A DNA stretch of 64,000 bases, from contig JBOHNL010000005.1 of the NCBI GenBank assembly GCA_050730655.1, forward strand, positions 744,001 to 808,000, in the 5' to 3' direction. Of the stretch, positions 6,490-14,307 are shown one piece after another. Below the pieces are notes generated by a model, which was given only the letters and a program-made list of their open reading frames with translations, did no database searches and was not told the DNA's origin. Made by a program: the position numbers and the translations under genes. The stretch comes from JAFEBO01 sp050730655 (GTDB lineage: Bacteria; Planctomycetota; Phycisphaerae; Phycisphaerales; UBA1924). How positions within the stretch are numbered: the first letter of the stretch is position 1; every line of letters begins with the position of its first letter.

Positions 6490-8217
6490 GTGTCAAAGAC
6501 AGCCGGAAAATCGCGGAAATCGGACGCTGTCCGATCGGTGTCTCTCGTCAGCCTCGGCTGTCCGAAGAACCTGGTCGATAGCGAAAAAATGCTGGGGATG
6601 CTGGCCGAGAGCGGGCTTGCGCCGGTGAGCTACGACCCGAGCGATGAGGACTCGGCGTTTCAGGGCGCGGATGCGGTTGTCATCAACACGTGCGGGTTTT
6701 TGGAAGCGTCGAAAGATGAATCGCTGCAGGTGATTCAGGATGCGATCCGCGAGAAGGAAAAGGGGAACATCAAGCGCGTGGTGGTCGCGGGATGTCTCGT
6801 GCAGCGGCATCGGGCCAAGATGCTCGAGTGGGCGCCGGGCATCGACGCGATGGTGGGCGTGTTTGATCGAGACAAGATTGTCGAAGCGGTGATTGGTGGG
6901 GGCGGGACGCAGGCGACCGTTGCTCGCGCGGGCTCGATGAAGGAAGCCTCGGACGGGCCGAAGTACTGGATCGCGGCGAATGCGCTCGCGGCGGCGAAGG
7001 CGCGCGACATGAGCGTGACGGGATTGACCGTCAACGGCAAGGACGGCAAGGGAATCGGCTACTTCGAAGACGATTCGGCGCGGCTGCGCCTGACGCCCCG
7101 GCATTACGCGTATCTGCGTATCAGCGAAGGGTGCAATCAGAACTGCGCGTTCTGCACGATCCCGAGCATCCGCGGCAAGATGCGGAGCAAGCCGCTCGAT
7201 CGCATTGTCGATGAGGCGCGTGAGCTGATCAATGACGGCGCGTTTGAGTTGCTTCTCATCGGGCAGGACACGACGAGTTACGGCGACGACATTGGGGCGG
7301 GGCTGAGGCAAATCGCAAATAAGCAAATGGGCAAATCGCAAATTGGAAAGAGCCCGGACTTTGCGAGTTATGGCGGGTTGCCGGCGCTGTTGGAGGCGTT
7401 GTCCGACACGATGGACGATGCGAATCACGGGCAGGGGTGGCTGCGCCTGATGTACGCGTACCCCACGAATTTCAGCGATCCGATCATCGAAGCGTTTGCG
7501 ACGCTCGCGAAGAAGGGTCGCTTGTTGCCGTATCTGGATATTCCGCTGCAGCATGCGAGCGATCGGGTGCTCGAGCTGATGAAGCGGAATGTCACGAAGA
7601 AGCAGCAGGGGAACGTGATCAAGAAGCTGCGCGAGCAGACGCCGGGGATGTCGGTGCGCACGACGTTCATCAGCGGGTTTCCGGGCGAGACCGAAAGCGA
7701 TCACAAACAACTGCTCGAGTTCATCGAAGAGATGGATTTTGAGGCCGTGGGTGTCTTCGAGTACAGCCACGAAGCGGGTACGGCCGCGGGGACGATGGAA
7801 GAGGATCGCAAGCTGGCCGTGCCCCAGGAAGTGAAGACAAGGCGCCGGAACGAAGTGATGGAGCTTCAGCAGAAGCTCGCGTTCGCCAAAGCGGAGAAGA
7901 TGGCCAAGGGCTTCGACGAGAAGAATCCGGAGGCGTCGATCAAGAAGGGCGCGACGGTGTTGGATGTCGTGATCGATGCGGGGCTTCGCACGAGCGGCAA
8001 GAAGACCAGCGGCGTCGGCGATGGCGGGCGGCTGTATATGGGCCGCACGCGATTCCAGGCGCCGCAGATTGATGCTGTCACCTATATCCAGTCACGCGAC
8101 AAGCTCGCGGCGGGCGAGGTGGTTCGCTGCGTGGTGGTGGGGAGCGACGGGTACGACCTGGTTGCCAAGCCGGTGACGGAAATTGAGAAGCGGGTGGGGC
8201 TGAAGGTGCTGCGGTAG
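6490..8217 (+). CDS. rimO: Ribosomal protein S12 methylthiotransferase RimO
   Basis: RimO is a radical-SAM enzyme that adds a methylthio group to a conserved Asp of ribosomal protein S12. At 575 residues from GTG 6490 it is longer than usual (about 430-450). The UPF0004 domain holds three cluster cysteines (Cys24 in GCPKN, Cys68 in NTCGF, Cys102 in AGCLV). The radical-SAM motif CNQNCAFC has Cys215, Cys219 and Cys222, and a TRAM domain is at the C-terminus. The extra length comes from a segment around 140-190, an in-frame repeat-derived insertion at about 273-289, and a longer tail. VSLGCPKNLVDSE and SEGCN favour RimO over the related MiaB. Confidence 0.92.
   Translation: MSKTAGKSRKSDAVRSVSLVSLGCPKNLVDSEKMLGMLAESGLAPVSYDPSDEDSAFQGADAVVINTCGFLEASKDESLQVIQDAIREKEKGNIKRVVVAGCLVQRHRAKMLEWAPGIDAMVGVFDRDKIVEAVIGGGGTQATVARAGSMKEASDGPKYWIAANALAAAKARDMSVTGLTVNGKDGKGIGYFEDDSARLRLTPRHYAYLRISEGCNQNCAFCTIPSIRGKMRSKPLDRIVDEARELINDGAFELLLIGQDTTSYGDDIGAGLRQIANKQMGKSQIGKSPDFASYGGLPALLEALSDTMDDANHGQGWLRLMYAYPTNFSDPIIEAFATLAKKGRLLPYLDIPLQHASDRVLELMKRNVTKKQQGNVIKKLREQTPGMSVRTTFISGFPGETESDHKQLLEFIEEMDFEAVGVFEYSHEAGTAAGTMEEDRKLAVPQEVKTRRRNEVMELQQKLAFAKAEKMAKGFDEKNPEASIKKGATVLDVVIDAGLRTSGKKTSGVGDGGRLYMGRTRFQAPQIDAVTYIQSRDKLAAGEVVRCVVVGSDGYDLVAKPVTEIEKRVGLKVLR
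7306..7352. repeat. CAAATGGC-family repeat embedded in rimO
   Basis: The bases GCAAATCGCAAATAAGCAAA and onward repeat a CAAAT unit five times. They encode the low-complexity segment RQIANKQMGKSQIGKSP (residues 273-289) between the conserved TTSYGDD motif and the WLRLMYAYP strand. The same repeat family lies between the clpP genes and before fkbH. The frame stays open. Confidence 0.7.
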
Positions 8218-8354
8218 GGTCGATTCTGGCCGACGCCGGGTACTCGCCGTCCGGCAATTACAGGAAGAACGGCGGGCAGGTCGATATTCTGGCATCGAGT
8301 CCGGCGCGGCCCGAGGTCGAGCCGCGCCCGGATGAGTAGCTTGGTATCTGTTGC

Positions 8355-9629
8355 ATGATCCGTGCCGGCCATGTCATTGCCCTGTGTACCTTGGCTCTCC
8401 TCACCATCGGTGTGGTGATGGTCAATTCAGCCGGTCTTGGCGTGACGGGGGTTGCAGGACCGCTCGCGCCGCTCGGGACGCCGGTGCAGGCGGCGCCGCT
8501 CACCCTGAAATCGGTGTTGTTCACGAGCGCGACGGTGCACATGTTCGTCGCGATGGTGATGATGGGGGCGATGGCGTTCTTCCCGATCCGCCGGTTTGTC
8601 GGCGGGGCGGGGTCGCAGCTTTCAGATCAGTACGACATCACAAAGGCGTGGACGGGGCTGGCGGTCGGGGTTTTCCTTTCGCTCGCCGTGCTCGCGCTCG
8701 TGTATTTGCCGGGAATCGGACAGGCAAAGAACGGCAGCCATCGGTGGATCAATATCCCTGGATTGGGTGACGGGCTTTCGGCACAGCCGAGCGAGATTGC
8801 AAAGTGGGGGATGTTGCTTGTGATCGCGTGGTACTGCGCGGTGCGCGGGCCTCAGATGAAGAGCTTTTTCAAGGGACTGGCGCCGGCGCTGGTCGCGATC
8901 GGCGCGGTGGCCGGCTTCATTGTGATTGAAGACTTGGGCACTGGACTGCTGATCACGACGGCGTGCTGTGTGTTGCTGCTCGCGGGTGGAGCACGCATCT
9001 GGCACTTCCTGATGTTCGTGCCGTTCGGACTGGCGGGAGTGGCGGTCGCGGTCATCAAGAGCCCGTATCGCCTGACGCGCATCACCACGTTCCTTGATCC
9101 GTACAAGGACCCCGAAGGAACTGGGTATCACCAGGTGCAGTCACTGATTGCGATTGCGAACGGCCAAGGCGTGGGACGCGGGCTTGGGTTTGGGCTCCAG
9201 AGCAAGGGATATTTGCCTGAGGACCGGACAGACTTCCTGTTTGCGATTATCTGCGAGGAACTAGGGATTCCCGGTGCCGCGGCAGTCGTGTTCCTGTTCG
9301 TGCTGCTGATCTGGGCGGGGCTTTCGATCGTGAGGCATGAGCGCTCGCCAGCGTTGAAGTTGTTTGCACTTGGCGCGACGGTCACGATCGGTGTGCAGGC
9401 CGTGATCAATCTTGCGGTAGTCACAGTGGTTGCTCCGACCAAGGGAATCGCGCTGCCTCTGATCAGCGCGGGCGGCACGGGCTGGATTCTGACGGCGATG
9501 TCGCTTGGTTTGCTGGTCGCAATCGATCGCACCAGTGATGATGCCGAAGCTGTTGAGTCTCGCGATGTTCCGCTGGTCAAGCTGAGCAAGATGGAAATGC
9601 CGAGTGGTGCCGGATCGGTCGCGGCGTGA
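8355..9629 (+). CDS. ftsW: SEDS-family peptidoglycan glycosyltransferase FtsW
   Basis: This is a polytopic membrane protein of 424 residues with about ten hydrophobic segments. Family hallmarks include HRWINIPGLG, QPSEIAKWG, DLGTGLL, PYRLTRITTFLDPY and LPLISAGGTGW; the last is typical of FtsW/RodA/SpoVE. It polymerises lipid II with a partner class B PBP at the septum. FtsW rather than RodA is inferred from position: murG starts 8 bases after the stop, as in dcw clusters. There are long Ala/Pro-rich extracytoplasmic insertions after TM1. The upstream Shine-Dalgarno is weak. Confidence 0.88.
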   Translation: MIRAGHVIALCTLALLTIGVVMVNSAGLGVTGVAGPLAPLGTPVQAAPLTLKSVLFTSATVHMFVAMVMMGAMAFFPIRRFVGGAGSQLSDQYDITKAWTGLAVGVFLSLAVLALVYLPGIGQAKNGSHRWINIPGLGDGLSAQPSEIAKWGMLLVIAWYCAVRGPQMKSFFKGLAPALVAIGAVAGFIVIEDLGTGLLITTACCVLLLAGGARIWHFLMFVPFGLAGVAVAVIKSPYRLTRITTFLDPYKDPEGTGYHQVQSLIAIANGQGVGRGLGFGLQSKGYLPEDRTDFLFAIICEELGIPGAAAVVFLFVLLIWAGLSIVRHERSPALKLFALGATVTIGVQAVINLAVVTVVAPTKGIALPLISAGGTGWILTAMSLGLLVAIDRTSDDAEAVESRDVPLVKLSKMEMPSGAGSVAA

Positions 9630-9636
9630 ACCAATC

Positions 9637-10782
9637 GTGAATCAGGTCCGACCAACTGGAAAAGGTTTACGCGTGGTCTTTGCCGGTGGCGGCACGGGCG
9701 GGCACTTGTATCCGGCGCTGGCGATTGCGGAACAACTGGCGGAACGTAACGACACGGTTGAGGCGGTGTATTTCTGTTCGACGCGTCCGCTTGATGCGCG
9801 GATTCTGACAGAGGAGGGCGCGAAGTTTGTACCGATTCCGGCGCATCCTTTCTCGCTTCGGCCGTTGGCGCTTGCGAACTTTGTACGACGCTGGCCGGGA
9901 GTCGTGCATCGTTGCCGGCGGCAGTTGAAGCATGAATCGCATCAGGGCAAGACGATCGTCGTTGCGATGGGGGGATTCGTCAGTGCGCCGGTGGTTGCCG
10001 CGGCGAAAAAGGAAGGGTTTCGAGTTCTGCTTGTCAATCTCGACGCGACGCCGGGGCGCGCGAACAAGTGGGTGGCGAATCGGAGCGATCAGGTCTTTAC
10101 CGCGGCCGAAGTCGAGGGTTTCCCCTTATGGAAGCGGGTGCGACCGATCGTGCGGTGGGCAGCGATCGCAGATGGCGATCGGCAGTTTTGTCGGCGCGAG
10201 CTGGGGCTTGATCCCGAGACCAAGACGTTGCTTGTGACGGGCGCGAGCCAGGGCGCACGCACGATCAATCACCTGCTCATGGCGCTGATCGAGCATCGGC
10301 GCGGCGCGTTTGAAGGCTGGCAGGTCATTCACCAGTGTGGGCCGGTTGCGGCTGCGAACGACTCGTGGGATGAGAATGCGATCGCCGCGGCGTACCAGCA
10401 GGCGGGGATTCGCGTGCTGGTGAAACCGCTCTTTCGTGAGATGGGCCGCGTCTGGGGAGCAGCGGATCTGGCGGTCGGCCGGTGCGGCGCGGGGAGCGTC
10501 GGCGATGTGTGGGCCAATCGTGTGCCGAGTCTTTTCCTGCCGTATCCGTATCACAAAGACCAGCACCAGAAGCTGAACGCTTTGCCCCTTGAAAAGGCTG
10601 GCGGCGCGATTATCGCTTTGGATCGGATTGAGGCCAGCGCGAATGAATCGGACGCCGGGGCGACGCTGCTGTCGCTGATGGCCGACGGGGCCCGGCGCGA
10701 CGCCATGCGCGAGAAACTCCGAGAACTCGGCCCTGCGGACGGCGCTGGCGCCCTGGCCGAGGCGATTCTCGCCTCCGTTTGA
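9637..10782 (+). CDS. murG: UDP-N-acetylglucosamine--undecaprenyl-PP-MurNAc-pentapeptide GlcNAc transferase MurG
   Basis: MurG makes lipid II from lipid I at the inner membrane. It is a GT28 protein of 381 residues, a normal size. The N-terminal GGGTGGH loop (17-23) is followed by LYPALAIAEQL, and the C-terminal domain has GASQGARTIN and a nucleotide-binding RCGAGSVGDVW segment. GTG 9637 is preferred because it places the first strand at the N-terminus and lies just after the ftsW stop. A GTG at 9604 inside ftsW is an alternative. It probably shares a transcript with ftsW. Confidence 0.93.
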   Translation: MNQVRPTGKGLRVVFAGGGTGGHLYPALAIAEQLAERNDTVEAVYFCSTRPLDARILTEEGAKFVPIPAHPFSLRPLALANFVRRWPGVVHRCRRQLKHESHQGKTIVVAMGGFVSAPVVAAAKKEGFRVLLVNLDATPGRANKWVANRSDQVFTAAEVEGFPLWKRVRPIVRWAAIADGDRQFCRRELGLDPETKTLLVTGASQGARTINHLLMALIEHRRGAFEGWQVIHQCGPVAAANDSWDENAIAAAYQQAGIRVLVKPLFREMGRVWGAADLAVGRCGAGSVGDVWANRVPSLFLPYPYHKDQHQKLNALPLEKAGGAIIALDRIEASANESDAGATLLSLMADGARRDAMREKLRELGPADGAGALAEAILASV

Positions 10783-10822
10783 GGGCTGGGCGGGCAAAGC
10801 CTCAGGGCGCGGTACACTTGAG

Positions 10823-11497
10823 ATGACAGATGAACCGCGCTCGCGGCTGTGTGGCTTTTCGGACGTTGGTTGTATGGAGAGAGGCAGCGCAACTCCTGTG
10901 TGGAGCGGAACCGTGGCAATTGTCTGCCGCGGGAAGGATGCAACTCCGCCCATGCTGAAGGACGCGCTCGTGCGTCGCGGGTTTCGCGTGGAAGAGGTTG
11001 AGACGACGTATGCCGCGATCGGGCGTGCGGTCGTTACGGCGCGTCAGGATCCGAAGGGGCGGGCGGTTGTCGTGTTGGTTGAGCCGACGAAATTGGCCCG
11101 TCCGCACGAGTTTGTCGCGGCACTTTCCAACAGTTCGCCCAATGCGCTCGTGTGGCTGTGCCGCCGGGTGAGTTCGGGGATGGAGCTTCGGGCGGTGGTC
11201 GAAACCGACTTGGAAGTCTGGCAGTCGACCGGAAAGATCGCCGGAACACCCGCCGTAAGTGCTGCTGGGGGCGGCGCTTCTGGAATAACTGCTTTGAGGC
11301 CCTCGAACGCCAGCCCCGAGCATGCGTATGAACAGCGGGCGGAAACGCCCTCCCTGCGGCTTGCCGGCGATTGGCAAGAGAACGCAGCCGAAGTGCCGCG
11401 GAGCGGCCCGACGGAACTCACGCCTCCGGTTCTTACGGATGAAGAGTTGGCGATGTTGCTCGGTGATGACACCAGCGCGGCGGAGCCCGGCACCTGA
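10823..11497 (+). CDS. Unknown protein, possible degenerate receiver-like fold, partner of the GGDEF protein
   Basis: The function is not recognised. The product has 224 residues from ATG 10823. The central part, GTVAIVCRGKD then ALVRRGFRVEEVETTYAAIG then RAVVVLVEP and NALVWLCRR, alternates strands and helices like a response-regulator receiver but lacks the phospho-acceptor Asp. The C-terminal 80 residues look disordered and end in an acidic TDEELAMLLGDD helix. The first 30 residues may be untranslated: a GTG near 10913 with GGAG upstream is an alternative start. It lies 33 bases before the diguanylate cyclase gene, whose N-terminus has a similar pattern, so the two are probably functional partners. 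Confidence 0.6.
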   Translation: MTDEPRSRLCGFSDVGCMERGSATPVWSGTVAIVCRGKDATPPMLKDALVRRGFRVEEVETTYAAIGRAVVTARQDPKGRAVVVLVEPTKLARPHEFVAALSNSSPNALVWLCRRVSSGMELRAVVETDLEVWQSTGKIAGTPAVSAAGGGASGITALRPSNASPEHAYEQRAETPSLRLAGDWQENAAEVPRSGPTELTPPVLTDEELAMLLGDDTSAAEPGT

Positions 11498-11529
11498 ATT
11501 TGGATGTCGTTCGTTTGTGAAGGGACCGC

Positions 11530-12795
11530 ATGTCGTCGCAGGATGGACAAGCAAGGCGCGTGATTCTGGTCGGCCGTACCGGGCTGGATGCGAAGCTGCG
11601 CCTTGATCCAGACCTCGAGTTGCTTCGCGTTCGCAATCCGATGGAAGCGATTGCGGAGCTTGCGGACCCGATTGATGATCAGTCGCCGGCCCGTGCGGTG
11701 GTGGTGTTTGGCGAGGGCGCGACGCCGGGAATTTCCGAGCGCGTCGATGAATCAATGAAAGAAGTGATCGAGGGGCTGAGGCTGGTCGATCCGGCGGTCT
11801 CGGTGATGGCGACTTCGCCGGCGCCCGATTCGATCGCCCAAACGGTGGACGCGATTTTGGATGCGGGTCGCTCGGCGGACGAGATTCGAGAGCAGATCAG
11901 GGCTTCGAAGCAGGCGGCCCGTGCGGAGGGTTCGGGAACGGCTGAATCTCCGCGCCAGGCGCGTGCCGCGGTTGATTGCACGAACGATGAAGTGCGCGAG
12001 GATCCGGCGCGTGCGCTCGCGGCGGGCCACGATCCGGTCGCAGTGGTGCTCGCGTCGGTTGCGAAGCGGCTCGGTGTCCAGACGCTTCGAGTCGAACGCG
12101 GACTGGTCGAGCAGGGCGCTGCGATTGTCTGGGGCGGAGCGGTTGTTGGAACGCTTGTGGGTGATGGTCTGCGGCCCGAACAACTCGCGCCGCACACGGC
12201 CGAACTTGCTCCGTGGGTTGCGATCCGCGAGCAGATGAGGCGGCTGCGTCTGGCGGCGTATTCCGATCCGCTGACGGGCGCGTGGAATCGCCGGTACTTT
12301 GATCAGTTCCTTTCGGCGGCGATGCAGATCGCCCAAGATCAGAGACACAGCGTGACAGTGCTTGTGTTTGATATTGACGATTTCAAGAGCTTTAACGACC
12401 GGTTCGGCCATCAGGCGGGCGACGACATTCTAAAGGAAACGGTGCGGCTGCTTCGCAGCGTGATTCGTCCGACGGATCGGGTCTGCCGCATTGGTGGCGA
12501 CGAGTTTGCCGTGATCTTTAATGAGCCGGAGGGCCCGCGCGATCCGGCGAGCCGGCATCCGAAGACGATTTATCAGATCGCGGCGCGATTCCAGCAGCAG
12601 GTGCGCGAGGCGAAGTTCCCGAAGTTGACGGCCGAGATTCCGGCGGTGCTCGGGATTTCAGGTGGCCTCGCGACGTATCCGTGGGATGGGCTGACGGTCG
12701 AGGAACTGGTCTGCAAGGCCGACGAGCGCGCGATGGAAGGTAAGAAGCAGGGCAAGAACGTGATTGTGCTGGGACCGGGTGCGGATGCGGAGTAG
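11530..12795 (+). CDS. GGDEF-domain diguanylate cyclase with pseudo-receiver-like N-terminus
   Basis: The product has 421 residues. The C-terminal GGDEF domain (about 245-415) starts with DPLTGAWNRRYFD. It has the metal and substrate motif DIDDFKSFND, the catalytic GGDEF (322-326) and an inhibitory I-site RPTD (313-316) exactly five residues upstream, so it should be an active, product-inhibited c-di-GMP synthase. The N-terminus (RVILVGRTGLD...RAVVVFGEG...VSVMATS) looks like a receiver without phospho-acceptor. A GAF-like middle part (GAAIVWGGAVVGTLVG) follows. No membrane segment is seen. Its place inside a cell-wall gene cluster suggests a link to division or envelope growth, which is inference. 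Confidence 0.9.
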   Translation: MSSQDGQARRVILVGRTGLDAKLRLDPDLELLRVRNPMEAIAELADPIDDQSPARAVVVFGEGATPGISERVDESMKEVIEGLRLVDPAVSVMATSPAPDSIAQTVDAILDAGRSADEIREQIRASKQAARAEGSGTAESPRQARAAVDCTNDEVREDPARALAAGHDPVAVVLASVAKRLGVQTLRVERGLVEQGAAIVWGGAVVGTLVGDGLRPEQLAPHTAELAPWVAIREQMRRLRLAAYSDPLTGAWNRRYFDQFLSAAMQIAQDQRHSVTVLVFDIDDFKSFNDRFGHQAGDDILKETVRLLRSVIRPTDRVCRIGGDEFAVIFNEPEGPRDPASRHPKTIYQIAARFQQQVREAKFPKLTAEIPAVLGISGGLATYPWDGLTVEELVCKADERAMEGKKQGKNVIVLGPGADAE

Positions 12796-13011
12796 CGCTG
12801 GCGGCGCGGCGGTTTTTCTGCTCGCGGCTTTTGTTTCGCGTTGGTGGGTGCGCGAGTGTGGTTGCGGCGAGATTGTTTGCAACAGCACCTTCACTTCGTT
12901 CGGGCTCGTACGGTCAGTTGCTGGCGAATTTGCCGGCCCCGGCGGGTGCGGCCTCTGGCGGAAGAGAACACGCGTTCTCGGTGATCAGCGTTCGGGTTCT
13001 CTTGAGCGCGA

Positions 13012-14151
13012 TCAGTGCTTGTAAAACGGCAGGAACGGCAGCACGATCGAAACAGCGATCAGGATGATGATGATCCACTCGAGCACCTCCATGCGCCGGG
13101 TGGATTGCTGGTCGTTGAGTTTCTGATAGATGCTCTCAAGCACGCCGAGCTTTCGAAGGACTGAGGCATCCCACTCCGGATGGTGCAGACGGTCGGTGAG
13201 ACGGCGGTAAAACCGGGCCAGATAGTGATCGCCGACGAGCTTGATGGCGTTGTTGACGCCTTCGAAGAGGATCGCGGCATCGGCCTGGAGCATGGCGACG
13301 CGGCGGAGGCGGCGCGTGCCGGCGCGGCCTCGGGGGGTTTGGGACAAAGTGGGGTAAACCTCTTCGAGCGCGTCGTCGAGTTTTTCGTCGAGGTGGCGCA
13401 TCTCGAGCAATTCGACGTTGGCGAATTCGATCAGGTCGAGAAGGTCGGAGGCGTCTTGCCCGATGATGAAGCCGGCGGCGAAGTCGAGGATCGCGGCGTC
13501 GGACTCCGAGTAGCTGATCCGCGAACTGAGGGCCTCGTCGATTTCCTGGGGCGAGAGCTCGGAAGTGTCGCCACGGAGGATTTGGGCCATGAGCGAACGA
13601 TTGGCAAGGAGCAGGCCTTCGAGGTCGTCGGTGGGATCGCCGAAGCGATCGAATTGGAAGGTGATGTAGTCCTCGGCGAGGTCATCGAATTGCGGGCGGG
13701 AGATGGCGGGGGCGAGCGAGGGCAGAATGCCGTTGAGCTGCTCGCGGGCCCGTTTCAAGAGCGACTCGTCTTCGGCCAGAGCGATTGCGAGCGGGACAAG
13801 GTCGCTCAATTTCCCGGAGATCGCAAACGTGAAGACCACGCTTGCGCCACCGAAGTCGTAGAGGGTCGTTTCGCTCTTCGGCGTGAGGTGGAATCCGGCG
13901 CGGGAGGCGGGCTCGCACGTTTGAAGGAAGCGGACTGGGGCCGGATCAAAGTTGAAATAGCGGGGGGCGCGGCGGCGAAGCTGCAACTGCTCGCGCTGCG
14001 GACTCGGGAGTTCGCTACCCCGGGCCAGAATGTCGGCGGCGGTGTTCAGGTCGATCGCCTGGCCGACGTCAAAGCAGAAGACAACCGAGCAGGTGCCTTG
14101 AATCACCGGTCCGGCGGACTGATCAGGCTTTGTTTGGGTTGGCGAAGACAT
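13012..14151 (-). CDS. RMND1/Sif2-type (DUF155-like) C-terminally anchored protein
   Basis: The product has about 379 residues from ATG 14151; a longer frame to 14259 adds an unlikely N-terminus. The core runs from VVFCFDVGQAIDL through FDFGGASVVFTFAI-like strands and helices. The C-terminal part has DHYLARFYRRLTDRLH, LGVLESIYQKLND and LEWIIIILIAVSIVLPF, ending in a single membrane anchor. This helix-plus-LEWIIIxLI tail is the signature of the DUF155 family (yeast Sif2/Rmd1, mitochondrial RMND1). Its molecular role in bacteria is unknown. It is on the opposite strand inside the split dcw cluster, convergent with the GGDEF gene. Confidence 0.72.
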   Translation of the reverse strand: MSSPTQTKPDQSAGPVIQGTCSVVFCFDVGQAIDLNTAADILARGSELPSPQREQLQLRRRAPRYFNFDPAPVRFLQTCEPASRAGFHLTPKSETTLYDFGGASVVFTFAISGKLSDLVPLAIALAEDESLLKRAREQLNGILPSLAPAISRPQFDDLAEDYITFQFDRFGDPTDDLEGLLLANRSLMAQILRGDTSELSPQEIDEALSSRISYSESDAAILDFAAGFIIGQDASDLLDLIEFANVELLEMRHLDEKLDDALEEVYPTLSQTPRGRAGTRRLRRVAMLQADAAILFEGVNNAIKLVGDHYLARFYRRLTDRLHHPEWDASVLRKLGVLESIYQKLNDQQSTRRMEVLEWIIIILIAVSIVLPFLPFYKH

Positions 14152-14307
14152 TGGGATGAGGCTGCTCGCGACAAAACAGAATAGCGAACGCCCGACCGGA
14201 GAGGCGAAACGCTCTTCGCGTGCGATGCCGAAAGAGCGCAGAAAATGATCCGGTGGCACGGCCCATTGCGCCGATCTTTAGGGCGCGTTCGTGAGGAGCA
14301 GAGATCC

